Shown piece by piece: positions 45,393-54,907 of a DNA stretch of 64,000 nt. The position numbers and the translations under genes are program-made. The DNA is from Undibacterium sp. KW1 (GTDB taxonomy: Bacteria > Pseudomonadota > Gammaproteobacteria > Burkholderiales > Burkholderiaceae_D): contig NZ_AP018439.1 of the NCBI RefSeq assembly GCF_009937955.1, forward strand, positions 5,642,001 to 5,706,000, in the 5' to 3' direction. The notes under the pieces were generated by a model. It saw only the letters and a program-made list of their open reading frames with translations. It was not told the origin of the DNA and did not search any database. Position 1 is the stretch's first letter. Each line of letters starts with the position of its first letter.

Positions 45393-47298
45393 TCTGGTGC
45401 TCTGAACTGGCAATCGCATCAAAACGCCGCTGCGGTGCTACTGGTGTGGCGATGGCTGCCAAGCTTTCCTGCTGACGATAACTGTAGCGGTACAGCAAAT
45501 GCCTGCCGATGAAATCGACCAGGGCCAGTTGTGACCAGCGTGGTGTAAAGGTATGGTCAGCCCCTTTGAAAAACTTCAGGCAGATACGCTCGCTCTGTCC
45601 CAGTAATTTTGCATGCCTGCCAAATTGCTCGGTCATGACATCCACTGCCGTATCACTGGCTTCATAAATCAGTACCAGCTCAGTACCCCGGGCCTCGAGA
45701 TTCTTGAAATTGCGTGCCACCTGACCAAGAAAAAGATTATTGTGTGTCACGCGACTACCCAGCGATTGCCATTGCGTGTGCAAACGCTTGCCTATGCGGC
45801 GTAATAAATTGCCAGTGATCTGACGAAAATCCACCTGTCCTTTGAGTACGCGCTTCCAGGTATCCCCTCTGGCCATGGCATGCACATAATAATGAGTAGA
45901 TTTGATGGTGGCTTTCTTGCGTGCCTCTATGGTATCGCCTGCACGCCACCGATAGGTCAGCTGGTTCATGAGTACCAGACCGCTGACACGCTCATCCATG
46001 AGCCCACTCAGATAAGCCATATAGGCGCCAGAGCATAAACCTGTCAGCACAAAAGACGGACTATGGTATTTGCCCTGCATGAAATACATGGCTCTACTGA
46101 GATCATCGACACTGGATGCGGCATGGACGTCATTTTCCTGATCGTCCGGCGTAGTCCTGCTATAGCCTATACCCGACTTGTCAAAGCGCAGGACATAAAA
46201 GCCCTGGCTGGCCAGACTACGTGCGAGAGTGACATACAGGCGGTGATTGCCAACTCTGTGATTGGCACCGATATTGCACAGGATCACGGCGGGCAAGGCA
46301 AAGGCATCTGCCCCTGTCTGGTGGCTGACTACGCCTGTCATGCCTTCAAACTCGACCAGTTCTTCTTCGACGATAGTATTGGCAATACGCAGGCTGGCGA
46401 TATTATTCGACACGGGGACATCCCTGCTGACAATCTCGTGCAAGGGGAAGTAGCGCGCCAGCCAGGCCTGCATCTCTTGCCAGATCGCATGCGGCACTTC
46501 AGTATCATGCGCGTCTTCACGCATCATCGCGGCATAGCCCGGCAATTCTGACAATTGCAGAGCATGGTCATGATGGTGCCAGGCCTGTACCAGCTTGGCC
46601 TCCGGGCCTGTAATATCATCACGTTGCTGCAAAAAGACCGGCATGGCTGGTGCTGGCAGCTTGCTCAAGTCCAGCTTGCCCAGGCTGCTGCGGGTGGCTG
46701 CGCTGAATTCATACCCGGTCAGCTCATCATCCGCGACCACATGATTGGGGTCTATGGTTTGCTCGGTTTCCACATCTTTTTGCAGTGAACTCATGCTGCG
46801 CAAGACCAGCATTTCACGCGCATAGGCGCGACCCGAGATGACTGGTGCCATCAGCATGAGGGCCTTGGCATCGATGCTGGCTGTCACTGTCGCTGCCAGC
46901 AAGCCACCCAGGCGCAAACCAAACAGGGCAATATGCTCTACACCCGCCATCTGGCGCAATTGAGTAGCAGCCTGGCGTATATTGTTTTGCCACAGCTCTA
47001 TGCGGTCGCCCCCGTCATCAGCAACATCGGCGGCATCACCAGTATTGTTATAGTCAAAAAAACAGACATCAAAACCTGCTTTTGCCAGATGCGTGGCCAG
47101 GTGCTTGTAAGCCAGATAAGACACCATGTACTCATGCCCGAATGGTGGGCAAAGCACCACACCGCAGCGGCGGCTGCCACCAGCATCGCGTATGCGGGCA
47201 GGATGGTACCAGCCCAGCATGGGGGTAGCGGCATCACCAAACCAGAAGGCTTGTGGCGTATATAAAATATCTTTGCTGGGATACTGTTGTGTTGCCAA
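45361..47298 (-). CDS. tandem alpha/beta-hydrolase-fold protein
   Basis: A 645-residue protein with two alpha/beta-hydrolase units. In the first (residues about 15-300) the nucleophile elbow reads GLRLGG, lacking the usual serine. In the second (about 320-620) it reads GLCSGA, with cysteine in the nucleophile position, as in some exosortase-system-associated hydrolases; GADHTF holds the likely catalytic histidine. The first unit may be non-catalytic. The start is TTG 47298; no nearby ATG exists. It is the last gene of the 53171-45361 operon, 10 bp after the GH2 gene, and may act as a thioesterase on carrier-bound intermediates. Confidence 0.85.
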   Translation of the reverse strand: MATQQYPSKDILYTPQAFWFGDAATPMLGWYHPARIRDAGGSRRCGVVLCPPFGHEYMVSYLAYKHLATHLAKAGFDVCFFDYNNTGDAADVADDGGDRIELWQNNIRQAATQLRQMAGVEHIALFGLRLGGLLAATVTASIDAKALMLMAPVISGRAYAREMLVLRSMSSLQKDVETEQTIDPNHVVADDELTGYEFSAATRSSLGKLDLSKLPAPAMPVFLQQRDDITGPEAKLVQAWHHHDHALQLSELPGYAAMMREDAHDTEVPHAIWQEMQAWLARYFPLHEIVSRDVPVSNNIASLRIANTIVEEELVEFEGMTGVVSHQTGADAFALPAVILCNIGANHRVGNHRLYVTLARSLASQGFYVLRFDKSGIGYSRTTPDDQENDVHAASSVDDLSRAMYFMQGKYHSPSFVLTGLCSGAYMAYLSGLMDERVSGLVLMNQLTYRWRAGDTIEARKKATIKSTHYYVHAMARGDTWKRVLKGQVDFRQITGNLLRRIGKRLHTQWQSLGSRVTHNNLFLGQVARNFKNLEARGTELVLIYEASDTAVDVMTEQFGRHAKLLGQSERICLKFFKGADHTFTPRWSQLALVDFIGRHLLYRYSYRQQESLAAIATPVAPQRRFDAIASSEHQIKPVSADVAE

Positions 47299-47308
47299 AT
47301 CTGCCCCG

Positions 47309-49846
47309 CTAAGTTACTACAGTAGTTGCTGCACTACTTGCTGCACTAATCGTACTATTTTCCAAAACCACCCTGACGCTCGTCAGCGCATTCTGTGCCT
47401 GCACCTGCCCAGCTTTGACAGACTTGCCGTCAATGGCAGTCAGACGCACTTGCCTGATGCTGCCAGGTGCCATATGAAAATAATTATCTTCAGGGAGCAT
47501 GCCAGGGATTTGTATGGATACTGCCTGCGCCAGCTTTTGCGCACTCAGATGCAGAACATGATTACCGTCCGCATCCAAACTACAATGCGCACGCAAACCC
47601 ACATCGGTCTGCACTGCAAATTGATGACCCTGCGGGAAATGGAAATCATTGGCGATGATCTGCTCGCAGTCATACAAAACAGTCTCCACCACATCATGCC
47701 CTGCGGGCCCGAAGCGATAGGCATAACTGGTATCGACAAAATGCGGCAATAGCGCATAGTCCTGCACTTTGCTTACACTATGCGCCGCCACCTGCATGGC
47801 AATACGGCCATGGGCAACACGGCTTTCTGCATGACGGTAGAGATTCAGCTCCAGTTCCCCCTCGAATGCCTGCGGCCCGTCATTGATGACGTGCAGGCAA
47901 AGCCCATTCAAACCTTCGTCAGTGATGAGCACGGTCAGCGCTGCCATGGCGCGCTTCAGATAATAATAGGCCGCCTTGGGTTTGCCATGCGCATCAATAA
48001 CACCCCAGCCTGCGCCTGGCCGCAGGTCACGCCAAAACCAGACCAAGGCGCCATGACAGGTCGAACCATCGCGACGCCATTCAGCGATGGTTTTCGCCAT
48101 AACTTCACCGGTCGTAGTACGTGCCAATGACAGATAGCGTTCACGTTCGGCATAACGCAGGCTGGCTGGATTTACCTTATACAGCTCTGCCATATAGTGA
48201 TCGCGCACATCTTCAAAATCCCAGCCTGTGCCATTGTCACGTGGAATACCTTGCTTCCATGCCGGATGCGGGCCTGGTGTCTCGCCATTGTTGAGCATGC
48301 TGTCGATCAGATCGTCGTCGGGCATATTCGAAAAACCCAGGCATTCCGAAGTAAAGCGTATCGCACTGCGGCGCGCATCATCAAGTGGCCGCAGATAAGC
48401 ACCAACACCAAAGTAATGAGCAACGCCAGTATCAAGCTGGAAAGGCATGACACCACCGCTGGGGCTGGAAGGCCAGTACTGCACATCGGGCCTGTATTGT
48501 TCACACAGCGCAGGCAGGGTCTCTGCAAAAAATGCATTGCGCCAGAGTTCTGCAGGCTGGCCCAGCATGGCTGCCTGTTGTTCCACTTCGCTATTGCCAC
48601 AAACAATGGCAATGCAGGGAGAGTGCTGCGTACGCTGCAGGAATTGCTGCACTTCAGTTGTGATACTTGCTGCAAAGGCCTCATCACTGACCGGGTAATC
48701 CATGTTGGCAAACATGCAGTCTTGCCAGACCAGGATGCCGAGTTCATCACACAGTTTATAAAACTCTGTAGTCTCATACACCATGGTACCGACCACACGC
48801 AGCATATTCATCCCTGCATCGCGTGCCAGCGTCAGCATGTGACGTAAATCAGTGCTCTCATTTTGCAGGGAGATAATATCGACAGGCGTCCAGCAGGCAC
48901 CACGACAAAATACAGAAACCTGATTCACATGCAGATGAAAATCGCCATCACGCTGATCAAGCGTTACACGGCGGAAACCCGTATGTCCAAGATCAATAAC
49001 ACACTGATGATCAGCAGAATGCATGTGCAATTCCAGCGCATATAAAACCGCATCGCCATGCGTATGCGGCCACCATTTTTTGACTTCCGCTATGTGGCAC
49101 AAGCCAAGAATGCGGTACTGGTTCTGCCCCAGACTTTGCCAGTTCAGTGTGTAGTCTTGCCCGCTTATCTTGATGGTACAAGATGACAAGGCTTGCTGGC
49201 TTTGTACAAGTAATTCGATTTCCAGTACACCATCTGCACCGGCAATCCTGGAGCTTATATTTTTTTGTGTAAGTTGTATGGCACTTTGCAATTCCAGCAG
49301 GATGGGCCGGTACGGGCCGACTGGCGCAACCGGTGGAGACCAGCCCGGCATGCGTCCCAGCAGGCTGGTGCGCATCCAGCGTAATTGCTGTTGTTCGACC
49401 AGCCGGGTTTTCCAGCGCGGGCGCGGACGGCGTTGCGCCAATTGGGTATTCATGGCCAGGAAGCGCAGGCTCAAACGACCTTTGCCACTGATGGCATGCT
49501 CAGCCAGATCAAGTCTGTGGGCGATGAACATATTCTCGCTACGCAATATCAGGCTGTCATTCCAGTAAACTTCTACATGCGTAGCCAGACCTTCAAAATG
49601 CAGGCGGGCAGCATTGTCAGGCAAATCCAGGTCGCAGAAATACCAGACATCAACCTCATCGAAATTGTCTTTGCCGTATTCAAACTGCCCCGCAACACGC
49701 AATGCGCTGGCAATAGTGCCAGGAACTTGCGCCGGTATTTGCACAAACAATGCAGCAGGCAAAGTGGACGGCGAAATTATGCTGCCGCCAGTCACCTGTA
49801 CGGCATGCCAGCCAGTATTAAGTGGAATGAATATTTTGTCTGTCAT
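47309..49846 (-). CDS. glycoside hydrolase family 2 (beta-mannosidase-like)
   Basis: An 845-residue enzyme with the GH2 layout: an N-terminal sugar-binding jelly roll (LHFEGLATHVEVYWND), immunoglobulin-like domains and a central TIM barrel. The acid/base glutamate lies in VCGNSEVEQQ and a candidate nucleophile region is around WGVIDAHG/FRFTSECLGF. It lacks a signal peptide, so it acts in the cytosol. The nearest named relatives are beta-mannosidases and exo-beta-glucosaminidases. A cytosolic glycosidase inside a carrier-protein operon is unusual and might act as a transferase or in processing the product. It is 10 bp after the DUF1839 gene. Confidence 0.88.
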   Translation of the reverse strand: MTDKIFIPLNTGWHAVQVTGGSIISPSTLPAALFVQIPAQVPGTIASALRVAGQFEYGKDNFDEVDVWYFCDLDLPDNAARLHFEGLATHVEVYWNDSLILRSENMFIAHRLDLAEHAISGKGRLSLRFLAMNTQLAQRRPRPRWKTRLVEQQQLRWMRTSLLGRMPGWSPPVAPVGPYRPILLELQSAIQLTQKNISSRIAGADGVLEIELLVQSQQALSSCTIKISGQDYTLNWQSLGQNQYRILGLCHIAEVKKWWPHTHGDAVLYALELHMHSADHQCVIDLGHTGFRRVTLDQRDGDFHLHVNQVSVFCRGACWTPVDIISLQNESTDLRHMLTLARDAGMNMLRVVGTMVYETTEFYKLCDELGILVWQDCMFANMDYPVSDEAFAASITTEVQQFLQRTQHSPCIAIVCGNSEVEQQAAMLGQPAELWRNAFFAETLPALCEQYRPDVQYWPSSPSGGVMPFQLDTGVAHYFGVGAYLRPLDDARRSAIRFTSECLGFSNMPDDDLIDSMLNNGETPGPHPAWKQGIPRDNGTGWDFEDVRDHYMAELYKVNPASLRYAERERYLSLARTTTGEVMAKTIAEWRRDGSTCHGALVWFWRDLRPGAGWGVIDAHGKPKAAYYYLKRAMAALTVLITDEGLNGLCLHVINDGPQAFEGELELNLYRHAESRVAHGRIAMQVAAHSVSKVQDYALLPHFVDTSYAYRFGPAGHDVVETVLYDCEQIIANDFHFPQGHQFAVQTDVGLRAHCSLDADGNHVLHLSAQKLAQAVSIQIPGMLPEDNYFHMAPGSIRQVRLTAIDGKSVKAGQVQAQNALTSVRVVLENSTISAASSAATTVVT

Positions 49847-49855
49847 GTATGCAAT

Positions 49856-50842
49856 TCACTGGCCAGCCAAACTGTTATCGAGTGCTGTCATACCCTGTTG
49901 CCAATGCACCGCCAGTTGTTCCACCAGCGGTGCCAGGTCCACCGCCTTTTTACCCATGACAGCTCTGGCGGTTTTCAACAGCAGGGTCTTGGTGACTTCG
50001 GAAATGGCATCAAATTCCGTGGCTGCTGCCTCGAATTGCAAACCCTGGTGTTGCTGCAGCCAGCGCAGGTAATGCGCACCCAGACTAAAGCCTGCACCGA
50101 GTTGACGCAGGCAAGCAAAAGCATAGGCATGATAAGCCGCCATGCCCTCTTCTTTCAATTGCTCTACATCGCGGATAAAGACTGGCAGGAACAGGCTGAC
50201 AGGGTTATTGCGCGGGCGCCTTGCCAGGTATTTGCGCAGGAGTGGCAAAGAAATCGCAGCCAGTTCTGCATCTGTTTTATTCTGTACCTGATCAAGGCGC
50301 ACGAATTCGGCAAACAGCGGCATGAATGTCGCATCATGCGGCTTGCCTATCCTGAAGATTTCTACGAAATCTTCGCCCTGCAATTCATGATAGCTGCTGT
50401 TGTGGAAGTAACCGAGCTTTTGCTGTTCAAGATCGATTTCCTGTATCGCTATCGTGGTCTTGACGTGATTCGTGCGGTAGTCCGTACCTGCAGTATCCGG
50501 CAGGTAAAAGGAATCTGTCTCTGTCAGCACCAGGCGGCCACGGCCCAGTTGTACTGTGGCGTTATTCAGCAAGCCGCGCCATACATTGAGTTCCTGCACA
50601 TCAATGCCATACAGGGCAAACAAGTCTTCATGCGGTGGTTTGTAAAACGTCCACTGATCACCATCAAAATCATTGGCAAAGACCATCGGCAAACATGCCA
50701 GCGGGTTTAGCCCTTGTGCATGCAAGACTTCTATCCAGACATCGATATAGCAATTGGTTTCTGCCCAGGCCCTGTCAGCACCATGCAGGGCATGAGGCTG
50801 ATAGGTACTGGCAATAATCGGCTGTAAAGCGTGCAGGCTCAT
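49856..50842 (-). CDS. DUF1839 family protein
   Basis: A 328-residue soluble protein. Start ATG 50842 overlaps the stop of the ligase gene (ATGA), indicating translational coupling. Recognisable DUF1839 blocks include AETNCYIDVWIEVLHAQGLNP, FANDFDGDQWTFYKPP and LYGIDVQELNVWRG near the N-terminus. The family has no established function, but it co-occurs with amino acid:carrier-protein ligases; a transfer or condensation step using the aminoacyl carrier protein is plausible, by context only. Confidence 0.88.
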   Translation of the reverse strand: MSLHALQPIIASTYQPHALHGADRAWAETNCYIDVWIEVLHAQGLNPLACLPMVFANDFDGDQWTFYKPPHEDLFALYGIDVQELNVWRGLLNNATVQLGRGRLVLTETDSFYLPDTAGTDYRTNHVKTTIAIQEIDLEQQKLGYFHNSSYHELQGEDFVEIFRIGKPHDATFMPLFAEFVRLDQVQNKTDAELAAISLPLLRKYLARRPRNNPVSLFLPVFIRDVEQLKEEGMAAYHAYAFACLRQLGAGFSLGAHYLRWLQQHQGLQFEAAATEFDAISEVTKTLLLKTARAVMGKKAVDLAPLVEQLAVHWQQGMTALDNSLAGQ

Positions 50843-51750
50843 GACCACAATATGTCGCGGGCAGTTTGGGGCCAGTTCTCTGGCTGCATGCCATGCGTCT
50901 TGAACAAGGCCATGACTATACGTTCCAGACCAAAACCCAGGCAGGCGGTATGGGCCAGCTCACCATTCTGTTGATAAATCTCAAACAGTTTGCCGAAATG
51001 ATCCTGGTGATAATTGAAGGAACATACCGCGGTCGGTTTGGCTTCGGAGATCACTGGCACCAGCACTTCAAACTTCAATTGCTGTTCACGCTGGTTGGCT
51101 GCCAGCATGCGGCCACCACGGCCAAAAAAAGGATCAGAGGCGACATCTGAACGCGCAGGCAAACCCAGGGATTTTAGAATATCCAGGCCACGCTGCAACC
51201 AGACATCGCGCCAGGCTACGACCATGTCAGGCGTGCCGACACGGACAAATTCACGCACGCGGAAAGACTGCATGCGGGTAGGCTCAGGCGAGGGCTCATT
51301 CCTGAACACCCAGTTTTGCATATCCACAAGACGGCCTTCTGCCGGAATAGTGCCGGTGAAGCTTGGATACACCGGGTAGCAGGCAGCGGGCGTCAGGCAG
51401 ACTGCGGTCATGGTTTGCAGATGCGTCCATGGGCGGCCTTCATGAACGTTTTCCATGAGTTCTTTATGCTGTGCTTCATTGCCGGTAAAGCTGAAAATGG
51501 TACCCGCCAGTTGCGGGAAAGAATCCAGGTATTCACTACGTTCCAGCACCTTGCGGTCCAGACAGGGCGGGAAAGACATCTTGACCGCACCATCATTGGC
51601 AGCCACGCGGCTGACATAATCATCAAAACGGCGCAGCACATCTTCAAACACCGGGCCGCGGCCAAAAATGCCTTGTACGCCGACGGGAATGATATGCCCG
51701 GCAGCGACCAGGTCATCGGTCAGGCCTTCAGGAGAAAAATCGATAGACAT
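50839..51750 (-). CDS. amino acid:[carrier protein] ligase (seryl-tRNA synthetase-like)
   Basis: A 303-residue truncated class II synthetase homologue starting at ATG 51750 with AAGGAC upstream. Motif 2 is FRNEPSPEPTRMQSFRVREF (residues 149-168) and motif 3 is GFGLERIVMALF. Likely zinc ligands are Cys124 (PAACYP), a motif 2 glutamate and the cysteine in HTACLGFG. There is no tRNA-binding arm. Such proteins activate small amino acids (glycine or alanine) and load them onto the phosphopantetheine of a partner carrier protein, not onto tRNA. The partner is almost certainly the acyl carrier protein encoded at 52932-53171. Confidence 0.92.
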   Translation of the reverse strand: MSIDFSPEGLTDDLVAAGHIIPVGVQGIFGRGPVFEDVLRRFDDYVSRVAANDGAVKMSFPPCLDRKVLERSEYLDSFPQLAGTIFSFTGNEAQHKELMENVHEGRPWTHLQTMTAVCLTPAACYPVYPSFTGTIPAEGRLVDMQNWVFRNEPSPEPTRMQSFRVREFVRVGTPDMVVAWRDVWLQRGLDILKSLGLPARSDVASDPFFGRGGRMLAANQREQQLKFEVLVPVISEAKPTAVCSFNYHQDHFGKLFEIYQQNGELAHTACLGFGLERIVMALFKTHGMQPENWPQTARDILWS

Positions 51751-51760
51751 GGTGTCCTTC

Positions 51761-52930
51761 CTAATCGTCTTTAAGTACCAGCAACAAATTGGCATTGGTC
51801 GCCAGGATGCGGTCATTGCCGACCATGATGGCGGCTGAATGAGCATCACGCAGATGGCGGCTCATGCTGAACTTGCTGTCGTTTTTGTAGCCAAGGATGC
51901 CGCAGATGGACAAGGCCTTGGTGACTATATTCGGCAATGCCTGGGTTGCATCTATCTTCAGGTTATTCATTTTCAGTGAATAACCCATGGAAGTCAGCGT
52001 ACCAACCGCAGCATCATCTGCCACAGACAAAGTTTCATACTCGGTCAGGCAGGCCTGCACTGAAGTACGCAGGCTTTGCATCATACTGACCAGCTCAGCC
52101 AGGCGCAGCGCTGTCGGCGGTACGGTACCGGGATTGGCACGGGCCTGGCCACGTACAAAGGCCCTGGCTTTATTGACGGCCGCTGCCGCACAACCCATCC
52201 AGCAACCACCCCATAGCAGGTGCGATACCGGCACCACGGTTTGTGCTGACATGTCACCAAAGGGGACATCGATAATTTGCGCCACATCGCCAACAGAACT
52301 CATGAGGAAGGGCGGGCTACAGGTGCCGCGCATGCCCATGGTGTCCCAGCCACCTTTTTGTTCCAGCGTGTAATCGGCTTTGCGTACCAGTATCAATGAT
52401 TGATCGCTATGGGCCGCATCAGGATTGCGTCTCGCAGTCACCAGTAAATCATCGGCCTGGGCACCATAAGAAATCGTGGTCGCATCCTTGACCAGTTTGA
52501 AGCGCTGGCCATCCACTTCGACCGCGCAATGACTGCGGCGCATTTCACCACCGACACCAACTTCTGAAGTTACAGAAGCAATCAGATACTGGTGCTGCAC
52601 CAGTTCACGCAAATAATTCTGGTACCAGGGATTATCCATCGCATGACGGACTATGCTGATCACCTGTATCTGGTGCATGGCATAGATCATTGCTGTCGAT
52701 GCGCATTCACGCGCCAGTATTTCTACGATCTGTACCAGCTCAGTCAGGCCAACACCCGCACCACCAAACTCTGCAGGCACGTAGGCACTGAGCAATTTCT
52801 CACGCTTGAGTGCAGTCACGGCTTCGATGGGGAAGCGCGCGTCCTGATCAACTGCTTTGGCATGGGGGGCGGCAAATTCTTTGGCGACCAGTCTGGCCGC
52901 CAGTATCATGGGAGTGGCCGGGTTATCCAT
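51761..52930 (-). CDS. acyl-CoA dehydrogenase-like flavoprotein
   Basis: A 389-residue FAD enzyme of the acyl-CoA dehydrogenase superfamily: N-terminal helical domain (LPAEFGG-type segment YVPAEFGGAGVGLTEL), a mid beta domain (YLIASVTSEVGVGGEMRRS in part; GWDTMGMRGTCSPPF), and a C-terminal helical domain (ALSICGILGYKND). In the operon it probably oxidises a carrier-protein-bound aminoacyl or acyl group instead of a CoA ester. It starts two bases after the carrier-protein stop and ends 10 bp before the ligase. Confidence 0.9.
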   Translation of the reverse strand: MDNPATPMILAARLVAKEFAAPHAKAVDQDARFPIEAVTALKREKLLSAYVPAEFGGAGVGLTELVQIVEILARECASTAMIYAMHQIQVISIVRHAMDNPWYQNYLRELVQHQYLIASVTSEVGVGGEMRRSHCAVEVDGQRFKLVKDATTISYGAQADDLLVTARRNPDAAHSDQSLILVRKADYTLEQKGGWDTMGMRGTCSPPFLMSSVGDVAQIIDVPFGDMSAQTVVPVSHLLWGGCWMGCAAAAVNKARAFVRGQARANPGTVPPTALRLAELVSMMQSLRTSVQACLTEYETLSVADDAAVGTLTSMGYSLKMNNLKIDATQALPNIVTKALSICGILGYKNDSKFSMSRHLRDAHSAAIMVGNDRILATNANLLLVLKDD

Positions 52931-52931
52931 A

Positions 52932-53171
52932 TCATGCCGTCAATTCTTGTATCGCTGCATCGATGGCATTGATGCTTTCAAACACGCTGCGTTTGAGCAT
53001 GCGGTCAGGGAATTCCAGATCAAAAGCATCTTCCAGAGCCAGCATGACATTCACGCTCGCATGTGATGTCATACCTGCTTCATACAGGTCAGCATTATCT
53101 GCAAGGCTATCAATATCGGCAGAAAATTTGCCATGCTCTTTTAATACCTGGCGTATCTGTTCTTTGCTCAT
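52932..53171 (-). CDS. acyl carrier protein
   Basis: A 79-residue carrier protein starting at ATG 53171 (MSKEQIRQVL; a codon 18 bases upstream is less likely). The phosphopantetheine attachment site is Ser36 in EAGMTSHASV, where canonical ACPs have DSL. The helix II continuation VNVMLALEDAFDLEFPD is typical. The site variant (T-S-H) is the kind seen in carrier proteins served by amino acid:carrier-protein ligases. It is the first gene of the six-gene operon ending at 45361. Confidence 0.93.
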   Translation of the reverse strand: MSKEQIRQVLKEHGKFSADIDSLADNADLYEAGMTSHASVNVMLALEDAFDLEFPDRMLKRSVFESINAIDAAIQELTA

Positions 53172-53217
53172 GGTGACCTTTCTTATCATTTTTTAGCGAA
53201 CAAATTTTTTCGAAATT

Positions 53218-53238
53218 AATTCGCAAATAATTCGCAAA
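53218..53238. promoter_or_regulatory. tandem 10-mer upstream of the carrier-protein operon
   Basis: AATTCGCAAA occurs at 53218-53227 and again at 53229-53238, exactly 11 bases (about one helical turn) apart and about 50 bp upstream of the acyl-carrier-protein start. The spacing fits a regulator binding on one face of DNA. A third, weaker relative (TTCGAAATT) precedes them. Confidence 0.45.
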
Positions 53239-53433
53239 CGCGCTTGAACGGCACACCTGTCACAGGAAAAGAACTGAAGGAAAACATTCTCATCCATGGT
53301 CGCAATGAGACAGCAGCAGGCATGCCTTAAAGTTAACAGGATAGCCGAATGCCTATACAACCGAAGTTAAATTTGGTTACGTTTTACTTGCCGCAAAGAA
53401 AGAGAAAATACAGGAAACTCTGTACTGAAAATT

Positions 53434-53465
53434 GTCCACCCCACCTGCACCTGCAGGGGGCGGAC
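53434..53465 (-). terminator. probable terminator for binding-protein gene
   Basis: GTCCACCCC (53434-53442) pairs with GGGGGCGGAC (53456-53465) with one mismatch; on the minus strand it is followed by AATTTTC. It lies 51 bp past the stop of the minus-strand gene ending at 53516. Confidence 0.55.
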
Positions 53466-53515
53466 AAAGAAAAACTTGAGGTCGGTATGTAGAATAAAAC
53501 TGAAGAAAAAGCGAT

Positions 53516-54724
53516 TTATTTGGTGCGCAGGATCAGGCTGTTATTGGCGTCTTCCTTGTATGCATACGAGACCTTGCCGCGCCTGATTTCTCCTATGAAA
53601 AGCATGTTTCTGACGACTGCTTCATGGTCGTTTTTCGAGAAGGGTTTTTTATAGCGTGAGATGACGGTAGAAGTAGCGTCGTACTTCATGTCTTCGAGTG
53701 CCATTTTGATCTTGTCACCATCCGTAGAATTTGCCTGCATGAGTGCCAGGGTCAGCATTCTCAGGGCATCATAAGTCTGTGCGGCTGATACAGCAGACGG
53801 GATGGATTTAACATTATTTATACGAAAGTAGTTGAGCACGAATTCATTACTACGGCTGCTGGCGTCATTTTCTATGAAGGTCACCGGCATGCGCGCACCC
53901 TCGGCATTATTACCAGCAAGTTCAACAAAGCTGCGTTGCGACAGGGTCCAGGAACCTGTCAGCGGCACATTGAACTTGATCTTGCTCATGCCATTGGCAA
54001 CCATGGCAGCCTCAGAACTCAGGCAGTACAGCATGACCACTTGCGCACCAGCCTGCTTGGCCTTGGCCAGTTGTACGCTCATGTCCTGGTCGCCAACCTT
54101 GAAGCTCTCAACCGCGACGGGCGTGATTTTGCGATTTTGCAATTCAGCCAACAGGTTTTCCTTGCCAAAGCTGCCGTAAGGGCTGTCATCATGCAGGATG
54201 GCGATCTGGGTCAGCTTGCGCTTGTCAATGACGTCGGCCAGTATCACTGATGGCTGCAGATTATCACTGCCAGCGAGACGGAATACATAACTGTCAGGGA
54301 TGGCTGGTGGCATGAATTGCTTGGTCACGGCAGCACCGGTGGCAACGCTGATGATGAGCGGCTTTTTACTTTCCTGGAAAACCTTGGCCGCCTGCAGCAC
54401 CACGCCGGTATTGGCATAGCCGACGACGGCGACGACTTTTTCCTTGTCTATCAGTTCTTTTGCCATGGCAGCACCGATGTCAGGCTTGGCCTGGTCGTCA
54501 CGCTCGACCAATTCTATGCGCCGCCCCATGACACCACCTATCTGGTTGATGTCTTGCAAGAACACCCTGGCACCACCCCGTATGCTTTCGCCCATATCGG
54601 TAGAAGACTTGCCGGTAAACGGGCCTATGATGCCTATGCGTATAGGCGCTTCTTCAGCATGAGAAGTCGCTGGCAAGGCCAGTATCAGAAAAAGTCCGGC
54701 TATGAGTGCAGAAGTAATACGCAT
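53516..54724 (-). CDS. branched-chain amino acid-type ABC transporter substrate-binding protein
   Basis: A 402-residue type I periplasmic binding protein starting at ATG 54724 with a signal peptide ending SHAEE. Family motifs include IRIGIIGPFTGKSSTDMGES, DINQIGGVMGRRIELVERDDQ in part, VVAVVGYANTGV and AQVVMLYCLSSEAAMV. No permease or ATPase genes are nearby. Compared with the protein at 37637-38944 it is a different subfamily. The ligand is unknown. Confidence 0.88.
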   Translation of the reverse strand: MRITSALIAGLFLILALPATSHAEEAPIRIGIIGPFTGKSSTDMGESIRGGARVFLQDINQIGGVMGRRIELVERDDQAKPDIGAAMAKELIDKEKVVAVVGYANTGVVLQAAKVFQESKKPLIISVATGAAVTKQFMPPAIPDSYVFRLAGSDNLQPSVILADVIDKRKLTQIAILHDDSPYGSFGKENLLAELQNRKITPVAVESFKVGDQDMSVQLAKAKQAGAQVVMLYCLSSEAAMVANGMSKIKFNVPLTGSWTLSQRSFVELAGNNAEGARMPVTFIENDASSRSNEFVLNYFRINNVKSIPSAVSAAQTYDALRMLTLALMQANSTDGDKIKMALEDMKYDATSTVISRYKKPFSKNDHEAVVRNMLFIGEIRRGKVSYAYKEDANNSLILRTK

Positions 54725-54907
54725 ACCTGAGTCTCCAAAATAATTGTCTGTTTGCAATAGTTTGCATCAACTTGGCCTGTTGAGTATCAGATTTTCATGC
54801 TTGCTTACAATTTTCAGACAGACTTGCCTGAAATTGAGAGAAATGGCACATTACACAGGCAAACTTGGCTTATTCGTCCATTGAAGCACCTTTCCCCAAA
54901 ATTCATC

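Larger units (their letters stand above)
53172..53515. other. intergenic region upstream of the carrier-protein operon
   Basis: No gene is seen in these 344 bases. They contain the probable promoter of the carrier-protein operon, with an 11-bp tandem repeat at 53218-53238, and a hairpin at 53434-53465 that can end the binding-protein gene stopping at 53516. Confidence 0.5.

Noticed and set aside
49385..50710. Long plus-strand frame of 441 codons across the GH2 and DUF1839 genes
   Set aside because: It lies opposite two well-supported coding genes, spans their junction and has no family similarity or ribosome site.
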